A stretch of 64,000 nt of DNA. It comes from Toxonevra muliebris. Lineage: Eukaryota; Arthropoda; Insecta; Diptera; Pallopteridae. The stretch spans positions 65,280,852 to 65,344,851 of the forward strand of contig OY829329.1 in NCBI GenBank assembly GCA_963691655.1, in the 5' to 3' direction. Under the pieces are notes generated by a model that worked only from the letters and a program-made list of their open reading frames with translations, did no database searches and had not been told where the DNA came from. A program made the position numbers and the translations under genes. Positions within the stretch are counted from its first letter, which is position 1. Each line of letters begins with the position of its first letter. Shown here piece by piece: positions 12,481 through 23,109 of the stretch.

Positions 12481-14904
12481 GTAAAGTATTACTTTTTTTA
12501 CAACAACCAATAGCTAAAAAAGGATCAGTAATTTATTTTTCGGGCCCGCAGTTCGCCATTGGTTTCAGACTTTACCTTAAAACGCGTTTTTCTTGATATT
12601 ACTTTTTTCAAATTGGGAGGGCGGAGTACTTGAACACCGTTGCATAGATCGATTTCTGTTTTGCATCAATGCATTTTGCATTTTTTTCATACTTCAATAC
12701 TTTTATCTCTGAAAAGAAACAATTGTTCTAGTTTTTTTTTTTTTAATTTCTATAAATATTGCCGCCGGCATAAGGGCATTTAAATTAGTTTGTTAAAATT
12801 CTATAAATTAGAGGAAATGTTAATATGATTTTTATCTTTTTGATTCAAGTAGGAACAATCAAAATTGAAATTAAGCTAGCGAGACTTTAATTGGGAAAAA
12901 TCATTTGCTCAAATTCTGTTTGAATCTCAAGAGATTAACTCTTATGTACCAAGAAAAAATACAATTTTCGATTAAAGTATGAAAAAAGATTTGGTTAGCT
13001 TTTTTAGCTTAAATGTCTCGGAAAAAACGCATTAATTTTAAGCAAATTATTGTTAAGGTTCATGAAGAAATTCTCTGTACAAAATTAAAAAAATTTTCCC
13101 CGATTAAGTAGCAAAAATTACTTAAATGAAAAAAAGAAAAAAAAAAAAAAACAAAAATAGTAAAGTTCAAAACAGCATTAAATCATTCAATTGTCTTCAG
13201 ATTAACGTTATCAAAATTAATTTTTTGTAATATTTTCCAAAGAAATAAAACATTTTGAAGGGTTATCGCTAAACGTATTAAACGATTACACGTGATATAA
13301 TGATATTTATTAACTATTTATTATTGTGCGAGTCCTTCCACAATTTCATTTCCATTCAGATAACTAATAAATAGATTTTAAAATATTTAAGTACAGTTAA
13401 ATATAAGTAGTTGATCATAAAAATTTTGTCAACAACTTTGAATCAGTAGTATATGGCGCATATATAAAAACTGATATATAATGCAATCGAAATGTTTTTA
13501 ATATAATATTGAATGGACATTTAATATGCATAAATTGTAAGTTATAAGCAATACAATTTTTTTAATAGTACACTGAGAAGAATTAGCAACTAAATATTGG
13601 AGCTCAAACCTTACAGACAATGTAGTAGTGTCAGGCTTCTTTATATTGTAACGCGGCGTATGCCATTCGTTTTATTTATATACCTACATATATTTTTTTT
13701 TTTTAAAGGAAAGAGCAAAATACACGAACAAGAGGAAAAAAAAAAATGTATTCAAATAAATATTTTTTTCTTTAATGCCACAATGTTGACCGCTGGATTA
13801 AATAAAAACCATCCATAAACGTTAATTGCGATCCATCAGATTTTATGAGCTTAATGGATATAATACATGCAGAGAGTCATAAATCGATGTTGAAAGATTT
13901 TAGAGACAAACAAGCGCGCTCGCTTCAGGTAACTTAACGTGGCGAAGGAGTGACATACGTTGAGGGAAGAGAAAAAATCGAAGAAAAAAATAAAATAAAT
14001 GTCGATAAAAAAGTGAACGAACAAACAGTCATACAAGTAAACAAAATCGTTCACAAAAAAAAAAAAAAATAACAACTTTGGAAATTCCTTTCGCAGTTTT
14101 TGTTGATGCAGCTCAAATCAGTGAGCTCTACTACAAAACCAAAAATTTAATGAATGAGTCAAAAAGTTTGTAATGAAACAAATATTAAAGTTCATTCTTT
14201 CAATATTTTTGTATTACCATAAAGTTGATAATTGTTGTGAGAAACAGGCAGCACAAAATTACTGTTCAGCATTATACCCATCCACAGTATTGTTTGATAT
14301 AAAAATTAAGATCATCTCCTCAGATTCTATCGTTTCGTTCTTGCCTCTATCTTCTATGACTAATGAAAACTCTAAGGAAACTACTACTGTATCATAACCT
14401 ACTTTGTCTTAAAGAAACAAGTAAATATTTTATTTGTTAAATGATTTATGATTAAAAATTAGTCAATATCATTTTAGATTTTAGATTTCTTTGGCCAAGG
14501 TTTTTTTTTCTCAGCTCGATGGACAACACAAAAAAAAAATAAATAAAATTTAACACCTTTGGTTGTTGGAATTTAAAGAAATCATCATGAATGTGAGGAA
14601 AGAGTAATACCATCACTTTGCTTTATGTATCAATAAATCCATAAATAAACCAAATATGTAAATTGAATTTTAGATTTTTATAATGTTATGCTGACTTGTG
14701 GGTTTGTTTTGATTTTCAACCTTATTTAAATATTTATCTGAGTTGTTTAAACAAACGCATGCTCAACACGAGCTTTAATATTTCGTCTACACTTTAGTAC
14801 TTAATTTAAGGTAAAAACAAAAATGATTTTATGTTTATGTTTTCAATACAATGGCGTAGTAGATTTTAATTTCAAAATATTTCGTTTTGCGAAATGCAAC
14901 CATG
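12266..14904. other. Noncoding stretch
   Basis: AT-rich with a CT microsatellite at 12438-12477. I see no exon, RNA gene or paired termini that I can support. Inferred caudal intron or flank. Confidence 0.35.
12438..12477. repeat. (CT)n microsatellite
   Basis: About twenty uninterrupted CT dinucleotides. Confidence 0.95.
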
Positions 14905-14919
14905 GGCAGGAGTGTCCAT

Positions 14920-15165
14920 GTTAGACTCTCTCATGGCAGAATTATAACAGGTGATAGTACAATTACAACAAGACAATAACAACTCACTGCATTGTTTTTA
15001 TAAATATCTAAAAATGCAAAAAAAAAAAACAAGAACAAATGCATGCGGAACAAATAAACAAATATTGTGAGAGTTTTGAGTCTCTTCATAGAAATAAATT
15101 AAAGAAGAGAGAGTTGGCTCTGCTATCTGCCATACATATATAATTCGGCTTTGGTTCCGTTATTG
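14920..15165. mobile_element. Small inverted-repeat element, second copy of the 9.5-kb family
   Basis: Left end CATGGCAGAATTATAACAGG then TGATAG; right end CTATCTGCCATACATATATA then ATTCGG, an imperfect inverse. The interior shares GAACAAATGCATG and flanking A-rich blocks with 9505-9750. No coding capacity. Confidence 0.5.
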
Positions 15166-15258
15166 TGCATGTGAGTTTTAGTAGCGCGGCGAATTGCTGC
15201 TGGGTGCATTCTCTTATTTTTAAGTGAGTTAAAGAGATCATCTCGAGAGCTACTGTAC

Positions 15259-15979
15259 CAGTGATGATATTTTTTGATACAATTGTTCTTTTTTGGTACT
15301 ATTTGAAATCAAATAGTACATTGGTATCACAACATCGGTTTTGGTACATTTGTATTCGAAATGCAGCACTTCGTATATTTTTTCTTAGTTTTTTTTTTCG
15401 GTCAAAATTTGTTCACTGAATTGTACAAGATCATACAATTACAAATATCGGTAAACCTCGGTGGCCTGGTGAATTAGTTCGATTCATAGACATTTTTTTT
15501 AGTCCACTGAAAAATGTTGGAAAAAATATGTACGCTATCTAACTAATGCTTGTATTTCGAGATATCCTAATGTACATTAAAAAAATGTCGATTTTTTTTA
15601 GGCTCAAGCCAGTGCGGAGAAATTACCCCAGTTCCCCATAGAAATATTCAAACATATGCGAGCGGCTTATTCTACCCTATGTTAGGTTAAGTTAGAGTGG
15701 ATGTCTAGAGATACACATAGGCCTGATACCACATGGTTGGACCTACAGTTTAACGCCGGTTCCGAAAGCCCTAGACTTATCTACTTTTTGAATTAAATGA
15801 ACCCTGGGTTCATAAAGGGGGATAAAGCTAAATGCATTTGTTGTTTTAAATCGTCGATGGAATCGGCAACTCAAACAGCAAAAAGCCTTGAAGTAAGACT
15901 CAGTTTTGTAGTTAAGCATATTTCACCACTCACAGTAAATTTTTTTTTTTAAATTTGGTACAAAATCGAAAAACCTCTG
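15259..15979. mobile_element. Probable hAT-like element carrying a SINE fragment
   Basis: It is flanked by TACTGTAC (15251-15258) and TACTGTAA (15980-15987), 7 of 8 matching. The left end is CAGTGATGATATTTT and the inverted right end CAGAGGTTTTTCG. TTGGTAC motifs recur inside both ends. The interior holds a reversed SINE fragment. The mismatch in the duplication makes this weaker than the other hAT-like calls. Confidence 0.55.
15672..15790 (-). mobile_element. 5'-truncated SINE copy (same family as 44.1 kb)
   Basis: The reverse complement reads GGCGTTAAACTGTAGGTCCA, then GTGGTATCA, GGCCTA, CTCTAGACA, CCACTCTAACTTAACCTAAC, matching the 3' half of the SINE at 44076-44384 with about a dozen substitutions. 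The tRNA-like head is absent. Confidence 0.75.
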
Positions 15980-15987
15980 TACTGTAA

Positions 15988-16542
15988 TATAAGTTGTAAT
16001 CTTATAAAAAAAATTTACCAGAGCAGAGTTGAACCATAGTTCCGAACGCAAATACCTTTTATATAATCAAGTAAGTAACCTTCACCCACAACATAGGTGC
16101 AGTCTTAGAATTAATATTATCTCAAAAATCTTATACTAGTTTCCTCATTGATTCATGTTATGCGTACTACTTATATCCGTAGGCCTCGTTTTATGCCGAA
16201 TCTGAACACCGAAGCGAAGTGAATTTATTTAGTTTTTTACTGTGCCTTGGATCGAACTCAGACAGCAGTTTAGAAAATAAAAAAATCACCTGTTTCGTAA
16301 TTGCGATTTTCTCCACAACCTTTAGAACAAAAATTAGGTATGCCAAAAAAAATAGGGTGGCATTGTTGTCAAATGCCCGATATGTTGAAGCATCGATACG
16401 AGAAGACACATGTGGACATTCCTAACCACAATTCCAACAATTTACAGAGACAATAATACATGATTGTGTTATCAAATTAAACTATATAATACATATATGT
16501 ATGTATGTACTTCTTTATGTATTGAAATATTATTGCAATTAC
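15988..16542. other. Noncoding, start of caudal intron 1
   Basis: This follows the caudal donor site on the minus strand. I see only short unsupported open frames and no splice acceptor leading into homeodomain sequence. Confidence 0.5.
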
Positions 16543-17389
16543 CTGGAGTTGGTTGTGCTGGATATGAGGGTTTCTTCATCCATTCATAATATTGCGTCTT
16601 CACCGGTGATTCACGATTATTCGCATGATTGCTGTTGTTGTTGCTGTGCGCCATAATGCTGTTGTTAACAGCCGATGAACTATTATTGTTATTATGATGT
16701 ACATGATGTGGAATAAGATGTGGAGATGATGATGAAGCAGGAATACCGGGGCTAGAAATTTCACTACCTGAAACAGTAATTGGAGGTGATGATAATCCTT
16801 CGCCAATATTATTATTATTATTATTATGTCGCTGTTCGCCAATATGATTATTACCACTGCCATTGTCGTTTAAATTCGCTGATGTGGGGCCAACAGGTGT
16901 CGAATTGCTTCCAGCTGAACCAACCGAACTGCTATGTGAACTATTGTTGGTGTTTCCCTGACCAATAGAGCTGCCTGCGGCACCGTTGACGCCACCGCCA
17001 ATAGCACCACTACCTCCATGACTATGATGATGATGTTGTGATTGTAACATTTGTTGTTGATGAGCGTTTGGAACATTTGTGGAAAAATTATCCGCCGCAG
17101 AGGCAGCTGCAGCCACTGCAGTAGCAGCAGCTGATGATGATGTTGCTACTGCTGGTGAATGCCAATCTGAGGGGGGTGAAGAATGTAGCATATGTGGATT
17201 GTAATACATTTGATGATGTTGTGGATCGATATCGCTAAGAAATTGATGATTTTGATAATTTGGTCCGGCAGTCCATTGGCTGTGCTGCAGCCATGGCTGT
17301 GCAGAGGGATAAAGATGAGCGCCGCCGTGCTTGTTATGAGTATACGGCAACCCGTTATAAAAACCATTAACCATTACCATTTTGGACAT
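16543..17389 (-). CDS. cad: Caudal homeobox protein, N-terminal coding exon (partial)
   Basis: This is the first coding exon of the Cdx/ParaHox transcription factor Caudal, which acts in the nucleus in posterior patterning and gut identity. The exon encodes 282 residues and ends ACTCCAG|GTAATT in phase 1. Blocks matching Drosophila Caudal are NGFYNGLPYT at the start, NYQNHQFLSDID, QMYYNPHM, DWHSPA, ADNFSTNVP, GLSSPPITVSGSEISSPG and the hexapeptide-like YEWMKKPSYPAQPTPG next to the donor. Between them are Asn, His, Ser, Ala and Gly runs encoded by triplet repeats. I chose the ATG at 17389 (MSKMVMVNG); in-frame ATGs at 17380 and 17374 are alternatives. The DNA-binding homeodomain lies on a later exon that I do not find down to position 1, so the gene continues beyond the left edge. 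Confidence 0.93.
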
Positions 17390-18350
17390 TGGTCTAGTTA
17401 ACAAAACTCGCCGTATTTTTTTTTTTTTTAATTTTATTTAATATATATTTTTTTTTTTTATATAAAAAAATTGCTTGTTTGTATGTTTGTATATTTAATT
17501 TTAAATACGAGAAACTTCACATTGAACACACTTCAAAGCTACGATAAAACCGGGACGAAAATGACAACGAAAACAAATTCACTTGGGAAACCTTATGATA
17601 CCGTAGGCCACGGTTTATTTCTTGATATCAAATTTCTACACATTTTCTTTGTAGACTTTTTTTTTTGATAAAATGGTCGAATAGTTTTTTTTTGCTCGGA
17701 ATTGAAATTTATGCTAAATAGCGTTTATAAACCGCTTTGGTGCGTACAATTCTTCAACACTGAAAATTCTCTCTGAAGTTTTCGAATAATTGATTGTCTT
17801 TTTTTTTAAGGTTTTATAAGCGTCTGTTTATCGCTCTTCTCGAATGGCCGAATAGTTTTTTGCTCGGTTAATATGAATTCTTCTTGAATTTTTTGAATAA
17901 CTTGTTTTTTATTGTCTTTTTTCTTATAGACTTTATAAGCGTCTATTTATCGCTCTTCGCGTTAACTTAAATGTTTACAGTTTTACGCGCGGGTTTTATT
18001 CCGCTATTCACTTTTCTTGTGTACTGATAATAAAACACTAAACATTGAAGCTGATATCTTGCGCCAATTCACTCTAACCAGAAAGGTAAACGAACGTAAA
18101 CGCAGGTCTGCCGTTTATCTACTGAACTGTGTTGATAACTGGAAACCACTATAAACTGTATAAGCATTTGTTTTGACTTGCCATGAGATACAACAACACA
18201 CTTAGATACTTTCACTCTCTCTCTCTCTCTCTTTCACGCTTTTTATGTGCTCATATAACGTGCTCGTTCTAACCACAAGCCAAGCTGAATACTAACTGAA
18301 ACTAACCCCCAAAAACAACTGTAGATATTTACTTGTGTGTAGTGTTTAGT
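17390..18350 (-). promoter_or_regulatory. Caudal 5' region with tandem duplication
   Basis: This is sequence immediately upstream of the caudal start, presumably 5'UTR and promoter-proximal DNA. It has poly-T tracts near 17417-17460, a diverged tandem duplication (17672-17963) and a CT run near 18213-18232. No TATA box or transcription start could be fixed. Confidence 0.4.
17672..17963. repeat. Diverged tandem duplication, 171-bp period, upstream of caudal
   Basis: AATGGTCGAATAG (17672) and AATGGCCGAATAG (17843) each start a unit containing TTTTTTGCTCGG and ending TTTATAAGCGTCTRTTTATC then GCTCTTC. The middles have diverged. TTTATAA-type sites are A/T-rich homeodomain-like sites. Confidence 0.7.
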
Positions 18351-19319
18351 ATCTCATGAAGCGTTTTGCTTTTGTTGTATTTAGAAATCCTCAACTTCAG
18401 TTTGAAATTCAAGATGGCTTGCATTTTATTGTGTATCTCAATTTTGAAATGCTGTTATACTCTTCGCACCTCTTGATGGGATTTATATAAGCTCCACCTT
18501 TTCACAATTTAATTGTTTGGATCATTATTTTGTAAGCGTGTGTATATCATAAATTTATTTGTTGAATTTTTTATTTGTTTTTTCGATTCGTTAAAATGTT
18601 CATACTTCATGTCAGGGAAAAAAGGCGTTGCATTTTACTGTCTTTTTTTTCTATTTTTTTGGCAATATAAATTTTAAGTTTAGGAAATTATTTAGCTGCA
18701 GGCTAATTACTTACCAGCATTATGTAATTATCTGCAATAAATGTAGTAAATTAGTTTCGGAATTTGAAAATGCAAAGAGGAGAGAAAAATAATAATAGTA
18801 ATTGCAATAATAATATGATTTCCGTGTTAAGATTTTTATCCTCTTTAATTATTTTTATAATATCAAAAAATAATAATAATAAAATTTACTACAGAAAATA
18901 CTATATTTATATTTTATAAACATATATTTAAATTGTAGCTCAAACTATTATAGATTGTATAAAAATTAGTTGTAAATAAATAATAAAATCATTTAAGTTT
19001 TATAAATAAAGAAGTTATTTTAAAAAAATCGTAATTCTTTGAAAACCAGCGACCGACCGCAATGATTATGGGCAGCATTTTAATAATTTAATTTCTACTC
19101 GGGTTTGTTTTATTTTTAATCACTGGTAGTATTGTAATTAATTCGCTACTCACAAGCTATAACATCTTAAGTCGACTTAAGTGAAAATCAATATTTTCAT
19201 TGCAATATCTATGGTAAAAAAGAAAAACAGCTTAAGTTTAGTTTCTTATCAGCCGAGTTTGATAGTTTTGAATAGAAATATTATTGTTCAAATCAAAGGC
19301 CATCCTTAACCGTCAACGG
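18351..19319. other. Noncoding stretch
   Basis: AT-rich intergenic sequence with TAA/ATA triplet runs near 18790-18890. No gene or paired repeat found. Confidence 0.4.
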
Positions 19320-19553
19320 GCTGATAAGGTACCCGGGTACCTAAATGGTTTTTAAACTGTATTATTCTTCGAAATATGGGTTTTTAATTTGGGAAATTGC
19401 TATGAAACTGACAATGTCAATTTCAAAATAAAATTGATACATACTTGAGGATAACGTTTAATTTTGATATAAAGGTTCCCTTAACTTCTTAAAGTAAAAT
19501 TAGATCGAAATGTAGATGGATATTGTATATTAGGTACCCGGATACCTTGTCAG
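19320..19553. mobile_element. MITE-like element with GGTACCCGGGTACC termini
   Basis: The left end CTGATAAGGTACCCGGGTAC and inverted right end CTGACAAGGTATCCGGGTAC match at 18 of 20 positions. The 234-bp unit has no coding capacity. No target duplication was recognised. Confidence 0.6.
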
Positions 19554-20537
19554 TCTACAGAAGGTATTTTTTTATCAGCCTCATAACGATTAAAAAAAAT
19601 GTATATATTCAAAAATTTATTTAAATTTTAAATTTAAAAATTCTATATTAAGGCGAGTTAGGCTGTTTTTTATTTTTACCACAGATATATGTGCAGTAAA
19701 GATACCTTTCAATTCTATTTTATCTGCACTTCGGTGGTAGCACCGAAGTTCCGTGGTTTGTGGAAAACAATAATATTTTTTGCCCACATTTATTTTATTG
19801 TAAATTTGTTATAAAATCTTAATTTCACTTAAGATATAAATAGTCACTATTAATCATAAGATAACGAGAATCAATTGTAAATCTTTATTACATCAGAAAT
19901 TGATTTTTTTAACTGGCGGTCATATTTGCATCGAATCGATTTTTATTTTTGCCGTGTGTGTTAATTGAATGAATTCTCAAGATTCTTCGTAGGATTTTTT
20001 CTATTGAAACTTCATGTGTTTTTTCCCTGCCCAACTCCAGCATTGAAGCGCTTTGAAAAAATTTATATTTTCAAAAAATCCTTAGACAATGCTCAATAAA
20101 AGGTCTTTATGATTAGAAATCGCTTTTATTTCTGTTTCAGATTTTCTCTTCTTGACTCATCACTCCTGCCGATTTAGAGGGTTTTCTAAAGTTTTGCCGA
20201 AATAGCGCCATCTATAAACGATTTAAATAACACTGTGTGACAGTGATCTGACACTTTTATGGAGACCTAGTTCAAGTTGTAGATCTATTAATGTTAAGAA
20301 AAATGGAATGGGAGAACCTTTCAAGAAACTGTTTTTGATAGGTTCATACTATTCATTTTATCAGATTTTCAATTTTTATATTTTTGAGTGCATATGAGAA
20401 AATGGTCTGCAACATGTTGATTAAAATCTACTTTCTGCACTCACATTTAAATTTCTTTCCGAACAAGATGAACGATTCAACTAGGAAATAGTAGCCATTG
20501 AAAAACGTTTCCAAGAAAAGAGCCATTAACATGATTG
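19554..20537. other. Noncoding stretch with short palindromes
   Basis: Contains an inverted CACTTCGGTGG/CACCGAAG motif near 19730-19755 and a CACTGTGTGACAGTG block at about 20230 shared with 11.74 kb. No gene recognised. Confidence 0.4.
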
Positions 20538-21890
20538 CTAATTACTGCTGAAAAAAAAAATCGAAAAATCAACTGCAGTCTCGTTAGGTTTTGTTTCAAC
20601 AAAATGAAGAATACACGGTCTGCCCTGCGGAACGCCAGATGTTACACTTGAACTAAATTTCACGAATTGAACACGATTTGTTAAGTATGGTTTTAACCAT
20701 GAAGGCAAGTTCCGAGGCAAGCTGAAGGAATTTAGCTTGCGAATCAGAATGCAGTGATCGACAAGGTCGAATGCTTTCGAAAAGTCTGTATACAGCTCAT
20801 CCACTTGAGCACTTGAGTATAGTACACAAATTCAGTTAAATTTGACGATGTGGAACGCTCCTTCATAAATCCATGCTGGTTGGGTACAATTCTATCTCGA
20901 GCTACTTCCAGCAGCTGGAAGTTGACAAGGTGTTCAAAAAATTTCGCAATCGTTGGTAATTTTGCGATGCACCTGTAATTCTCGATATCAAATCTGGCAC
21001 CTTTTTTGAATACTAGCGACTCACTCGATCGCTTCCACTCTTTATCAGGAAATATGCCAGTCGTAAGCGATTCATTGAAGATTATGACCAAGGGTGTAGA
21101 AAGCATTGAAGTACATTCTTTTAATATGAGGGGATGAATACCGTCAGGGCCGACACTTTCTGGGTGTTGATCTTCGTCATTTCAATCCTAATGGTATCAA
21201 TGTCAAGCTAAAAACTCGAAATATTCTCAGACAGATGAGACGGTGTGGTGAATGCTGTTGATGGGGTTGAGTAACTGTTCTTTGGCAGCAGAAAAACAAA
21301 TTCGCTTGTTCAGGTTCCTTAGGTATAGTTGTGTCACCTAAGCGCATTGTTTTGGGTTGATTGCCAGTGTTCTTTTTAGAGTTGATGTATTACCAAAAAA
21401 CGTGAGGGATCATATTTGAGCGTAGATTTCATTTTCTCAACGTAGGTGTTGGTTGCAGAGCTCGGAGTTAAGCTTGTCAAACTTTTAAAATGCAGCATTA
21501 AATGGTCTCTTCACATCAGCACGCTTGTACGATTTCCCCTCTTTGTTTTTCCTGCTTTTCAAGGATTGCAGCGCTTTATTTTTCCATGAGCTTTTTTCAT
21601 TTGGTTTCACATTGTAGGTGTGCACAAAGTGATATGTAGCATCTTAATCCTTTCATGGAGTGCCTTTCCCTGAAACAGTTTCACGAAATCAAAATTCGCT
21701 AGGTGTGTGCATTCATATCGGCAAAATTTGCTATTTTAAAGTTGATTTGTTTCTGGCTTTGAAGGCTGGAACCGTCGTTTGAAGGTTGCCATTCAAATTC
21801 AACTAGCAACGGAGGGTGATAGTCGTCGACTTTAGTTAAAGGCTTTGCAGTATTTAATGTTGGAATCTTAAACATTAAATTATCTACGTA
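20538..21890 (-). pseudogene. Non-LTR retrotransposon reverse-transcriptase relic (minus copy)
   Basis: The minus strand from about 21150 down reads an RT N-terminal part (IIFNESLTTGIFPD, then ENYRCIAKLPTIAKFFEHLV and PNQHGFMKERSTSSNLTEF), followed after a frame change by the DFSKAFDLVDHCILIRKL block and VTSGVPQG. These are RT domains of CR1/Jockey-like LINEs. The YADD block was not found. Upstream minus-strand sequence (to about 21.8 kb) looks like a decayed region between endonuclease and RT. Stops and frame changes show it is inactive and truncated at both ends. Confidence 0.8.
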
Positions 21891-21899
21891 AACTGATGC

Positions 21900-22882
21900 T
21901 GATGACTTCTTTGGTAATTTTATTAAGAATTCACTGTCATCTATTGTTTATCCACTAAGGTTTATCTTCAATAAATCCTTGTCTTTGGGTGTTTTTATTG
22001 ATGGTTGGAAAATTGCTTCTATTTCCCTTATTTTTAAGAGTGGAAATAAAAATGATGTCTCTAACTATAGACCGATTTCTAAGTTGACCACAGTTTCTAA
22101 ATTTTTTGAATCTGTAGTTAACGACAAGTTTTATTTTCTGGTGAAAAATGCCATCAGCATTGATTTGTTTTTCGCCGATCCACCATTTCCAATCTTTCGG
22201 TATTCACTGAGGACTGCATCCATGCTTTTCAAGATGGCTACCAAATCGTTACTATCTGTCGAAAGCATTCGATAAGGTATCTTACAACATTCTGATCCAT
22301 AAATTTGTCATTCTGGGTATTCACTGTGCCTTTTTAGAGTGGATTAGGTCTTACTTAACTGACAGAAGGTCTCATGTGGTTGTAGATAACGTTGAATCTG
22401 ATCCTGCTGTTGTTTGTCTTATTTATCAATGCTTTTCTAATAGTAAGTTCCTAATTTGTGCTGAGATTTGAAGCTATATTCTGTTATAAAAATCTCTTTG
22501 ATTCAAATCGCTTGTCATTAAATATAAACACATTGGTCATACCGAATTAAAAATATTACATGAAGTTAAAGACCTGTGTGCGTTTTTGATAGTGAGCTTT
22601 CTTTTGTCTCACACTTGAACTTCATTAATCCTAAGGTTATTCCCTTCTAGCCTTCATTCGGCGCAATAGGACTAAGTTTTCGTTTCCTTACACTTGTATT
22701 TTTTATTTGTTAGATATTTTATTGTCGAATATGCAGCTTTCATTTGGAGGCCTCATTATCAATGTCGCATAAATAGACTTGAAAGGATCCAGAAAATCTT
22801 TCTTCGTTTTGGGTTACGTTCCATTCACTTTGAGGAACCTATCCTTATAGTCTGTAAGGAATTTGCCAAATTGACTAAATAA
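21900..22882 (+). pseudogene. Non-LTR retrotransposon reverse-transcriptase relic (plus copy)
   Basis: The plus strand reads SLSLGVFIDGWKIASISLIF, KSGNKNDVSNYRPISKLTTV and SKFFESVVND, the same RT segment as the neighbouring minus copy. It is followed after frame changes by the SYNILIHKF...WIRSYLTDR block and, near 22.7-22.9 kb, a C-terminal EYAAFIWRPHYQCRINRLER block. The middle is deleted and frames are broken. It lies head-to-head with the minus copy. Confidence 0.78.
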
Positions 22883-23109
22883 ATAAATTAAAAATTAAGC
22901 TGGAAATATGGCGCAACTACAATCACCACTATTCAAATATTAACCAAAATCAAGGTAAACCTCTCTACCCAGTTGATGCTTCAAGCTACGTTTTCGCCAA
23001 TGAAACTATCTATTAATTTATAATAGATAGTTCTATGATTTTTATAAATGAGTGGGATTTTTAATAGTTTTATAACTATGGTATTAAAATAAATTTTGGT
23101 TAGCCAATA

